Positions 6,894-11,425 of a DNA stretch of 11,425 nt are shown here, in pieces. Source of the DNA: Actinomycetes bacterium (GTDB taxonomy: Bacteria > Actinomycetota > Acidimicrobiia > Acidimicrobiales > RAAP-2); assembly GCA_021849435.1 (NCBI GenBank), contig JAJZSX010000042.1, positions 1 through 11,425 of the forward strand, given 5' to 3'. The notes beneath the pieces are model-generated. The model did no database searches and was not told where the DNA came from. It worked only from the letters and a program-made list of their open reading frames with translations. A program made the position numbers and the translations under genes. The stretch's first letter is position 1. Every line of letters begins with the position of its first letter.

Positions 6894-6939
6894 GTGGACC
6901 AGCCTCCGTACTGCGGCCTCCTGGAGGGACGAGGTCCAC
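6894..6939. repeat. Nested stem-loop, 46 nt
   Basis: Outer arms GTGGACC (6894-6900) and GGTCCAC (6933-6939) pair perfectly over 7 bp. Inside them CCTCC (6903-6907) and GGAGG (6923-6927) pair over 5 bp, with a small internal loop between the helices. CCTCC at 6917-6921 could compete for the same GGAGG. The fold could be a transcription terminator, a structured leader or a small RNA element; its role is unknown. Confidence 0.5.
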
Positions 6940-7014
6940 ATCTCGGTCGTCCGGGCCGTTCGCCGACCATCAACCCACCTCGCACCAGCCCAAACCGCCG
7001 CGTGGTCCGGCGCA

Positions 7015-7043
7015 CTGTTCCTTGATTGACCCGTCCCTAGTAT
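7015..7043 (+). promoter_or_regulatory. Leaderless promoter of the DUF4232 lipoprotein gene
   Basis: CTGTTC (7015-7020, -35 position), a 17-nt spacer and TAGTAT (7038-7043, -10) are followed by GCGAAC and then GTG at 7050. The predicted transcript starts at the GTG itself, and no ribosome-binding site is present. The block from the -10 through the start codon is nearly identical to that at 8111-8126. Confidence 0.6.
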
Positions 7044-7049
7044 GCGAAC

Positions 7050-8054
7050 GTGAAGGTCTTTGGACTCGTTCGCGTCGCGGGCGCCACGGTTGCAGCCCTG
7101 GCCCTCAGCTCGTGCGGTACCGCGAGACTGTCGGGCAGTGTCGTCCCTTGGTCGGCACTGACGGCCTCACCGACGACCACTTCCACGACGACCACAACGA
7201 CACTGGTGAGTGCGGCGCCGTGCCGCTCGAGCCAGCTGGAAACGCGCCCGGGCCGCGGCGGCGTCGGTCTCGGTAACGAGCTAACGGTCGTTGTCTTCAC
7301 CAACACCGGTCCGTTGTGCCGATTGAGCGGTTACCCCAACCTCGAGGGTGAGACGGCAACGCATCAGTGGCGACCACTTCGCGTTCGAAAGAGTGGTACC
7401 TACTTCGGCGGTCTGAATGGGACCGATCTCGCCACGGGGCGAAGCGGCCTCCTGCTCCTCGGGACGTCCGCGACCTGTAACGCGCTGAACTCACCATCGC
7501 CAGCGCGTAACCTCGCCAATGAGCGCGCCTTCACCTACGACACGATTCGCGTGCTGCTCCCCCACGGCGGTGGTACCGCAAGCGTCAATGGCGTCCACCT
7601 CGACGTCGCCTGCGGTCTCGCCGAGAGCCAACTCGGTATTCGACCCCCAACGCCCGGCACAGTCGAACCACGTCCGGGCAGTGTCGCGTCACTCACCGCG
7701 ACGGCGTCGTTGCCGGCCACGATACGATCCGGGACGACCCTCTCCTACGTGGTCACGCTGCACAATCCGACCACGACCGCGGTCACGTTCGCGCCGTGTC
7801 CAAACTTCACCGAGGCGATCTTCATCACGCCGAACGTCAAGGGCGCCAAGCCCCGGGTACGCAATTTCGCGCTCAACTGCGCCCAGGCAGCATCTGTGGC
7901 GCCCCACGGATCGGAACGCTTCGCGATGGAGCTGGTGATTCCACCATCCACACAGGCGTCACTCGCGAAGTTCGCCTGGTCGTTAGACACGGGCAATGGA
8001 CCGTACATCGGACGTCCCGTCGAGGTCGAACCATCACGCGCATCGCACTCGTGA
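7050..8054 (+). CDS. DUF4232 domain lipoprotein with C-terminal Ig-like domain
   Basis: This 334-residue exported lipoprotein starts with a short signal peptide and the lipobox L-S-S-C (cysteine at 22). A Thr-rich tether (about 38-52, SPTTTSTTTTTTL) follows, as is common in actinobacterial surface lipoproteins. A DUF4232-like domain covers about 57-205: it opens with CRSSQLE, has LTVVVFTNTGPLCRLSGYPNLE, and closes with a second cysteine region near LDVACGLA. A further beta-rich segment (about 213-328; SYVVTLHNPTTTAVTFAPCPN) resembles Ig-like or BsuPI-type folds. It should sit on the outer face of the membrane; the binding partner is unknown. The GTG start is leaderless. The next gene is a diverged relative with the same promoter form. 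Confidence 0.85.
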   Translation: MKVFGLVRVAGATVAALALSSCGTARLSGSVVPWSALTASPTTTSTTTTTTLVSAAPCRSSQLETRPGRGGVGLGNELTVVVFTNTGPLCRLSGYPNLEGETATHQWRPLRVRKSGTYFGGLNGTDLATGRSGLLLLGTSATCNALNSPSPARNLANERAFTYDTIRVLLPHGGGTASVNGVHLDVACGLAESQLGIRPPTPGTVEPRPGSVASLTATASLPATIRSGTTLSYVVTLHNPTTTAVTFAPCPNFTEAIFITPNVKGAKPRVRNFALNCAQAASVAPHGSERFAMELVIPPSTQASLAKFAWSLDTGNGPYIGRPVEVEPSRASHS

Positions 8055-8087
8055 GTCGAGCGGCCGGCACCCGAATCGGACACTGCA

Positions 8088-8117
8088 CTGGTCGTGTCGC
8101 TGGGTGAGGTCTACGGT
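8088..8117 (+). promoter_or_regulatory. Leaderless promoter of the interrupted DUF4232/neocarzinostatin-like gene
   Basis: CTGGTC (8088-8093), an 18-nt spacer and TACGGT (8112-8117) are followed by GCGAAC and then GTG at 8124. From the C before the -10 to the GTG, 13 of 16 bases match the promoter at 7037-7052. The -35 zones are also alike: GCACTGTTC (7012-7020) and GCACTGGTC (8085-8093). Confidence 0.6.
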
Positions 8118-8123
8118 GCGAAC

Positions 8124-8408
8124 GTGACCTCATCGATCGCGCCGGTGCCGCTCCCTCGACGATTCGCGGCGATCTGGATCGGCGCGGTGGCGGTGTCCAT
8201 GGTGCTCGTACCACTGGCCGCTCCGACCGGTGTCGTCGTACGCGCTGGTGGTGCCACCGTCCCGATTTGTTCGCCGGCGCAAGTACAGACGATGGTCGTC
8301 TTCAACGGGCCGGGCAACACCGACGGGGATATCACGATTTCGAGCAACTCGCCGCACGCGTGCGCGCTGTCCGGTCGACCAACAATCCACCTTTTCTCGT
8401 CCTCGTGA
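8124..8408 (+). CDS. N-terminal fragment of the interrupted secreted protein (signal plus half DUF4232)
   Basis: The piece before the TGA encodes 94 residues: a basic N-terminus (PRR, 11-13), a hydrophobic segment (about 14-33, FAAIWIGAVAVSMVLVPLAA) that acts as signal peptide or anchor, and the first strands of a DUF4232 domain from Cys49 to the HACALSGRP block. Unlike its neighbour it has no lipobox, so the intact protein would be secreted or anchored by the hydrophobic segment. Half a beta-sandwich is unlikely to fold alone. The frame is open to a more distant start at 8094, but the leaderless promoter favours 8124. Confidence 0.6.
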   Translation: MTSSIAPVPLPRRFAAIWIGAVAVSMVLVPLAAPTGVVVRAGGATVPICSPAQVQTMVVFNGPGNTDGDITISSNSPHACALSGRPTIHLFSSS

Positions 8409-8480
8409 GGCCGACTCGCGTTCACCGAGACGCCCTACCGCTGGACACCGTCGCTCCCGATCCCCTCGGGCCCCATCGTC

Positions 8481-9053
8481 ATGTCACCGAACCGGCCGTG
8501 GGCCATCGTCGAGATGCGCTGGTGTGGTTTCTCGCACGCACCACGTCGAATGGCGTTCTCATTCCGCGGGTGGCGACACGCGCGCTCGGTGGGGGTGTCG
8601 ACCTTCGCGCCCTCGTTCTTTCACCCACCGGCGTGCGCCAATGGTTCCGCGCACCGCATCGCACTCGACGTCACCCGCAAACTCGGCCCGCGAGGGATAA
8701 CCGGCCGCGTGCCGGTGGTGCACGTCACCCCGACGTCGGGCCTGCACAGCGGCGAGACCGTGGTCGTAACGGTGCGAGGCTTTGACATCGGCGCGAAGTA
8801 CTTCCTGTCCGAGTGCGCGACAGCGGGCGACGCCAGCGATGGCGGTTGCGGCGAGAAACTCGCTGCCGAGACCTTTGGTGTCACCGACGTCACGGGTTCG
8901 GGTCGCATCACTTTCGTGGTATCGAGTCGTGCGAGGACGCGACCCTCTCACCCGAGCGATACCGTCGCGTGTCGACAAGCCTGCGTGCTCGTGGCGACCG
9001 GCGGCCTGAGTAGTTCCTTCGCGACGGCGCCATTGCACTTCGTTCACCTTTAA
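8481..9053 (+). CDS. C-terminal fragment of the interrupted secreted protein (rest of DUF4232 plus neocarzinostatin-like domain)
   Basis: The frame after the TGA is open from 8409; its first ATG is at 8481, with no ribosome-binding site, so independent translation is doubtful. The first part completes the DUF4232 domain (IVEMRWCGFS and a later cysteine in PPACANGS). The last ~114 residues resemble the neocarzinostatin family: VHVTPTSGLHSGETVVVTVRGF, then SECA, CGEK, a VTGSGRITFVV strand, and a closing CRQACVLVATGG-APLHF pattern. That beta-sandwich fold occurs in enediyne carrier proteins and in many actinobacterial surface proteins of unknown role. No enediyne biosynthesis genes are nearby, so drug binding is not implied. 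Confidence 0.6.
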   Translation: MSPNRPWAIVEMRWCGFSHAPRRMAFSFRGWRHARSVGVSTFAPSFFHPPACANGSAHRIALDVTRKLGPRGITGRVPVVHVTPTSGLHSGETVVVTVRGFDIGAKYFLSECATAGDASDGGCGEKLAAETFGVTDVTGSGRITFVVSSRARTRPSHPSDTVACRQACVLVATGGLSSSFATAPLHFVHL

Positions 9054-9076
9054 CGTCGACCGTCGGAAGGTAACGC

Positions 9077-9098
9077 GCAACCGCAGTTGCACGACTGC
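9077..9098 (+). repeat. Two mutually exclusive small hairpins after the interrupted gene
   Basis: GCAAC (9077-9081) can pair with GTTGC (9086-9090), while GCAGT (9083-9087) can pair with ACTGC (9094-9098). The two 5-bp stems share bases, so only one can form. They lie 24 nt past the stop codon and might act in termination; they are short and may be chance. Confidence 0.25.
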
Positions 9099-9165
9099 AT
9101 CACCACCGTCACGATGGGCCTTTTCGCGCAATACCGGGCGGGCTACGACATCGCCGGGAAGCTTG

Positions 9166-9196
9166 TTGATTGACGAGACGACCAGCCCGGTAAGGT
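9166..9196 (+). promoter_or_regulatory. Candidate promoter of the mannose-metabolism genes
   Basis: TAAGGT (9191-9196) is a good actinobacterial -10 box. Upstream, TTGATTGAC (9166-9174) offers overlapping -35 options at spacings of 15 to 19 nt. Transcription would begin near 9203, giving a leader of about 87 nt before the cupin ATG. Confidence 0.45.
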
Positions 9197-9275
9197 CCAA
9201 GCACGCGGCGATGCCGTGACCTGGTAGTGACGCCATCGACGCAGCGATGATCCATGAACCAACTGACCGATCAGT

Positions 9276-9282
9276 GGAGGAG
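9276..9282 (+). promoter_or_regulatory. Strong ribosome-binding site of the cupin gene
   Basis: GGAGGAG lies 7 nt before ATG 9290. It decides the start against the in-frame ATG at 9254, which it follows. Confidence 0.85.
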
Positions 9283-9289
9283 TTGGACT

Positions 9290-9658
9290 ATGAGTCTCAC
9301 CGATGCAGAAGGACGAGTCTTTGATGAGCGTCCGTGGGGGACGTTCACGGTGCTCGACGACACAATGACCGATCACAAGGTCAAACGAATCGTCGTCAAC
9401 GCGAACAAGCGACTGAGCTACCAACGCCACGAGAAGCGTGCCGAGCACTGGTTCGTCATCAGTGGCACGGCCACCGCAATCCTCGACGGCGAAACGATCG
9501 AGCTAGGACCTCGTCAGAGCCTCGATATCAACATCGGTCAGGCGCACCGCTGTGAGAACCGCACGGACGCGCCGGTGGTCTTCATCGAGATCCAAACCGG
9601 GACCTACTTCGGTGAAGACGACATCGTTCGCCTCGAAGACGACTTTGGTCGTGTGTAG
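9290..9658 (+). CDS. Standalone cupin, phosphomannose isomerase type II C-terminal domain-like
   Basis: This 122-residue single-domain protein matches the C-terminal cupin of type II (ManC/AlgA-like) mannose-6-phosphate isomerase / mannose-1-phosphate guanylyltransferases along its whole length. The family pattern is clear: RPWGTF (14-19), LSYQRHEKRAEHW (42-54), ISGTATAILDGE (57-68), AHRCEN (85-90) and GTYFGEDDIVRLEDDFGR (104-121). Gln45, His47, Glu52 and His86 sit where the metal ligands are expected. In the two-domain enzymes this cupin carries the isomerase activity (mannose-6-phosphate to fructose-6-phosphate); here the guanylyltransferase half is absent. The start follows GGAGGAG. The phosphomannomutase-like and GH130 genes downstream support a role in mannose metabolism, although standalone cupins can have other uses. 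Confidence 0.9.
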   Translation: MSLTDAEGRVFDERPWGTFTVLDDTMTDHKVKRIVVNANKRLSYQRHEKRAEHWFVISGTATAILDGETIELGPRQSLDINIGQAHRCENRTDAPVVFIEIQTGTYFGEDDIVRLEDDFGRV

Positions 9659-9923
9659 GAGTTCATGCCTCAACGAAACGGTGACAGGTTGAGCAATGTT
9701 CGAAACGAAGATGGTGGGGTGCCCTGTCGAGCAGCACACGCGAACGGTAGCGTGCAACTATCGCCGATGCGTGGTTCGAAGGACGTGCGGGGTTCCTCGC
9801 GTCGATTCGAAGCGTGGCGTGCGTGGCGGATGGCCTCGAGCAAAGGGAGTGAACGACGTCGACGATGTGGAGCCACTCGAACACCTAGAGCGATGGCCAA
9901 GCACGAGGCAACGCACGCGACCG
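9659..9923. other. Gap inside the mannose gene set with no believable gene
   Basis: These 265 nt separate the cupin gene from the mutase-like gene. A 90-codon frame (9665-9937) begins 3 nt after an AGGAG and overlaps the next start by 14 nt, but it is Arg/Ser-rich with weak GC bias at third codon positions. TTCGAA occurs three times (starting 9699, 9777 and 9807). A possible -10 box TAGCGT starts near 9749. Nothing firm can be called. Confidence 0.4.
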
Positions 9924-10799
9924 ATGAAATCGCATGAACGATACGCCAAAGGGGTGCAGGTGCTAAAGGAATCACATCAGCTAGTGAAGGAATCGACCGA
10001 GGAGAACCGCCGCACGAAGCGGCTCTTCGTGTTCGACCTGGACGGGACGCTAGCGCCGAGTAAGTCACCACTCGGCGCAGAGATCGCCACCTTGCTCACC
10101 ACGTTGCTGCGAACGATGAGCGTCGCGGTGATCTCAGGTGGCGCGTGGCCCCAGTTCGAGAAACAGTTGCTCGCACAACTGCCCAGCAGCGAGCACTTCG
10201 AGCGACTCTTCCTGCTGCCGACCAACGGGACGCGATTCTTCCGCTACGACCAGGGATGGCACGAACTGTACGCGGAGAACTTCAGTGACGACGAGCGCCA
10301 GGCCATCATCACGTCGCTACAGCGCGCGCTCGACGAATCCGGCTTCGCCGCCAGCAAAGTGTGGGGTAAGGCGATCGAGGACCGGGGCAGTCAGATCACC
10401 TTGTCGGTGCTCGGCCAAGAAGCCCCACTCGCCGAGAAGGAGGGCTGGGACCCCGACTTCGCCAAGCGCACCAAGATCATCGAGATCCTCACACCCCTCC
10501 TACCCGACTTCGCCATCCACATGGGTGGGACCACGTCGATCGACATCACCAAACCAGGCATCGACAAGGCCTACGGCATCACCAAACTCACCGAGCAGTT
10601 AGCTATCACCATCGACGAGATGCTCTTCGCCGGCGACGCCATCGTCGAAGGTGGCAACGACTACCCGGTCCAGGCCGCTGGGGTCGACTCGATTCTGGTC
10701 TCGGGGCCCGCCGAGAACGCGCGGGTCATCCAGACGGTGATCGCATGTCTCGGCGACGGTTCCGAGCAGGTCAAGGCCCCGACAGACCGCCATGAGTGA
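9924..10799 (+). CDS. HAD-IIB family protein resembling HAD-type phosphomannomutase
   Basis: From ATG 9924 this is 291 residues. Motif I is VFDLDGTLAPSKSPL, with predicted nucleophile Asp38 and acid/base Asp40. Further landmarks are ISGGAWPQFEKQL (70-82), LLPTNGTRFF (97-106), IEDRGSQITLSVLGQ (151-165), HMGGTTSIDITKPGIDKAYGI (residues 199-219) and the Mg-binding FAGDAIVEGGND (235-246). The order and wording closely parallel eukaryotic phosphomannomutase (GGSD, ENG, IEFRNG, GGQISFD, GDKTMPGGND), which interconverts mannose-6-phosphate and mannose-1-phosphate; HAD-IIB sugar phosphatases share the same fold. The start is uncertain: the frame is open to 9696, 9924 has no good Shine-Dalgarno, and GTGs at 9954, 9960 and 9984 are possible. 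It lies between a mannose-isomerase cupin and GH130 and overlaps the latter by 8 nt. Confidence 0.85.
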   Translation: MKSHERYAKGVQVLKESHQLVKESTEENRRTKRLFVFDLDGTLAPSKSPLGAEIATLLTTLLRTMSVAVISGGAWPQFEKQLLAQLPSSEHFERLFLLPTNGTRFFRYDQGWHELYAENFSDDERQAIITSLQRALDESGFAASKVWGKAIEDRGSQITLSVLGQEAPLAEKEGWDPDFAKRTKIIEILTPLLPDFAIHMGGTTSIDITKPGIDKAYGITKLTEQLAITIDEMLFAGDAIVEGGNDYPVQAAGVDSILVSGPAENARVIQTVIACLGDGSEQVKAPTDRHE

Positions 10800-11425
10800 A
10801 TTCACCCTTCGTCCACTCGAACTCGTCATCGAGCCCGAGGCGGGAAACCCCCACGAGGTCGAGGGCGTGCTCAACCCCGCCGCCGCTCGCGGTCCCGACG
10901 GCGAGCTCTACCTGTTCCCCCGCGTCGTGGCGGCGGGCAATTACTCACGCATCGGCATCATGAAGGTCCTCTTCGACGACGACGGTGAACCACGGGGGGT
11001 CGAACGCCTCGGTTTCGCGCTCGAACCGGAAGCGCCCTACGAGCTTCGCGCCGACGGCGGCGGCTGTGAGGACCCTCGAATCAGTTACGTCGCACCATTG
11101 CGGCGCTACGTGATGACCTATACGGCATACTCCCCCGACGGCCCGAGAATCGCCCTCGCCATCTCCAAGGATCTGCTCACGTGGCAGCGGCTGGGACTCG
11201 CCACCTTCGAACCCTACGAGCACATCGATTTCGAAGGCGTCGACAACAAAGACGCCGTGTGCTTCCCCGTCGCCATCGCGAATCCCTCGCACCGGCCTGA
11301 ACTCGCCATCTTGCACCGACCACTGTTCCCGGGGACCCGCGCTGAGGAAATCTGCCTGGCCGACGGCGGCCACGTCCTGGACGAGTATCGCGAATGTATC
11401 TGGATCTCCTACAGCACGATGCCGT
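10792..11425 (+). CDS. Glycoside hydrolase family 130 (mannoside phosphorylase-like), 5' part
   Basis: The frame runs off the right edge after 211 codons. Visible GH130 landmarks are VLNPAAARGPDGELYLFPR (residues 26-44), GGCEDPRI (90-97) with the EDPR motif whose Asp (94) is the expected general acid, YVMTYTAYSPDGPRIALA, LLTWQRLG, NKDAVCFP and LHRP. GH130 enzymes phosphorolyse beta-mannosides, such as mannosyl-glucose or beta-1,4-mannooligosaccharides, releasing alpha-mannose-1-phosphate, or run in reverse. A minority subgroup are hydrolases, and the visible part does not settle which applies. No signal peptide is seen, so it should be cytoplasmic. The ATG lies inside the end of the mutase-like gene (8-nt overlap) with no strong ribosome-binding site, which suggests translational coupling. 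Confidence 0.9.
   Translation, partial: MSEFTLRPLELVIEPEAGNPHEVEGVLNPAAARGPDGELYLFPRVVAAGNYSRIGIMKVLFDDDGEPRGVERLGFALEPEAPYELRADGGGCEDPRISYVAPLRRYVMTYTAYSPDGPRIALAISKDLLTWQRLGLATFEPYEHIDFEGVDNKDAVCFPVAIANPSHRPELAILHRPLFPGTRAEEICLADGGHVLDEYRECIWISYSTMP

Larger units (their letters stand above)
6741..7049. other. Intergenic region with two potential stem-loops
   Basis: The 309 nt between the HAD gene and the lipoprotein gene contain no believable coding frame. The middle holds two separate inverted repeats, listed individually, and the right end holds the lipoprotein promoter. A leftward open frame (6691-6939) overlaps the HAD gene and looks random. Confidence 0.5.
8124..9053 (+). pseudogene. 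Secreted DUF4232 plus neocarzinostatin-like protein, interrupted by an in-frame TGA
   Basis: One frame runs from GTG 8124 to the stop ending at 9053 and would encode 309 residues, except for a TGA at codon 95 (8406-8408). Both sides read as one protein in the same frame. Before the stop are a signal or anchor segment and a DUF4232 start (CSPAQVQTMVVF, HACALSGRPTIHLF). After it the domain continues at once with GRLAFTETPYRW and MRWCGFS, then a neocarzinostatin-like domain from about residue 196. A single base change, for example CGA to TGA, would explain it, as would a read error. TGA ends several other genes here, so a changed genetic code is unlikely. The promoter looks intact, so inactivation may be recent, or the stop may be read through. 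Confidence 0.75.

Noticed and set aside
6691..6939. Leftward 82-codon open frame in the HAD-lipoprotein gap
   Set aside because: It overlaps the HAD gene end, has no ribosome-binding site, and shows proline/arginine-rich composition typical of random GC-rich frames.
7022..7030. TTGATTGAC as the -35 box of the lipoprotein promoter
   Set aside because: It is only 7 nt from the -10 box, too close for sigma factor contact. The GCACTGTTC zone is at the right distance and recurs at the next gene.
7170..7205. Low-complexity ACN repeat in the lipoprotein gene
   Set aside because: It encodes the Thr-rich tether common in actinobacterial lipoproteins and is not a mobile or regulatory repeat.
8406..8408. 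TGA as selenocysteine, or TGA reassigned to tryptophan
   Set aside because: No SECIS-like hairpin or selenoprotein family context was recognised, TGA ends several intact genes here, and TGG is used for tryptophan. Mutation or read error is simpler.
8267..8785. 172-codon rightward frame overlapping the interrupted gene
   Set aside because: It is in another frame, Arg/His/Pro-rich, and matches no family. The DUF4232 and neocarzinostatin-like features are in the 8124 frame.
9770..9830. tRNA-like T-loops (TTCGAAG twice)
   Set aside because: The flanking bases do not form the required 5-bp T stem, and no acceptor or anticodon arms can be placed on either strand.
9696..9923. N-terminal extension of the phosphomannomutase-like frame
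   Set aside because: The 76 extra residues are Arg-rich with no family match, and the HAD fold begins about 30 residues after ATG 9924.
9665..9937. Possible 90-residue gene after the cupin, with AGGAG upstream
   Set aside because: The Shine-Dalgarno spacing is only 3 nt, composition is Arg/Ser-rich and third codon positions lack the neighbours' GC bias. No family is recognised.

Overview
The window is GC-rich, gene-dense bacterial chromosome. Several traits point to Actinobacteriota, most likely the class Acidimicrobiia: a UvrD2-like helicase with a C-terminal HRDC domain, a DUF4232 lipoprotein with a Thr-rich tether, a neocarzinostatin-like secreted domain, frequent GTG starts, and promoters that fire directly at the start codon with TANNNT -10 boxes. 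This placement is an inference from gene content. No RNA genes, insertion sequences, prophage or CRISPR arrays were seen.

Layout. (1) Positions 1-510 hold the 3' end of a DUF1295/steroid-reductase-like membrane protein. It converges on a large minus-strand helicase (563-3484) with an unexplained ~200-residue N-terminal extension. (2) A 346-nt non-coding stretch leads to a hexapeptide-repeat sugar O-acetyltransferase (3831-4373). A 322-nt gap then precedes an acidic protein of unknown function (4696-5172) with a clear ribosome-binding site. (3) A GNAT acetyltransferase (minus, 5305-5874) and a haloacid-dehalogenase-like hydrolase (6021-6740) diverge from a shared intergenic region. (4) A 309-nt gap with two strong potential stem-loops precedes two tandem secreted-protein genes. 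The first is an intact DUF4232 lipoprotein (7050-8054). The second (8124-9053) is a DUF4232 plus neocarzinostatin-like protein interrupted by one in-frame TGA. Both appear to be read from near-identical leaderless promoters. (5) From 9290 to the right edge lies a mannose-metabolism set: a standalone phosphomannose-isomerase-type cupin, a HAD-type phosphomannomutase-like protein, and a GH130 mannoside phosphorylase that overlaps it and runs off the window.

Working together. The last three genes could form a short route: mannoside plus phosphate to mannose-1-phosphate (GH130), then mannose-6-phosphate (HAD mutase), then fructose-6-phosphate (cupin isomerase), or the reverse. The other genes look like independent transcription units. 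The points most worth checking are the mannose module, the nonsense-interrupted secreted gene beside its paralogue, the shared leaderless promoter form, and the helicase architecture. I see no clear sign of a wholly new defence or mobile system.
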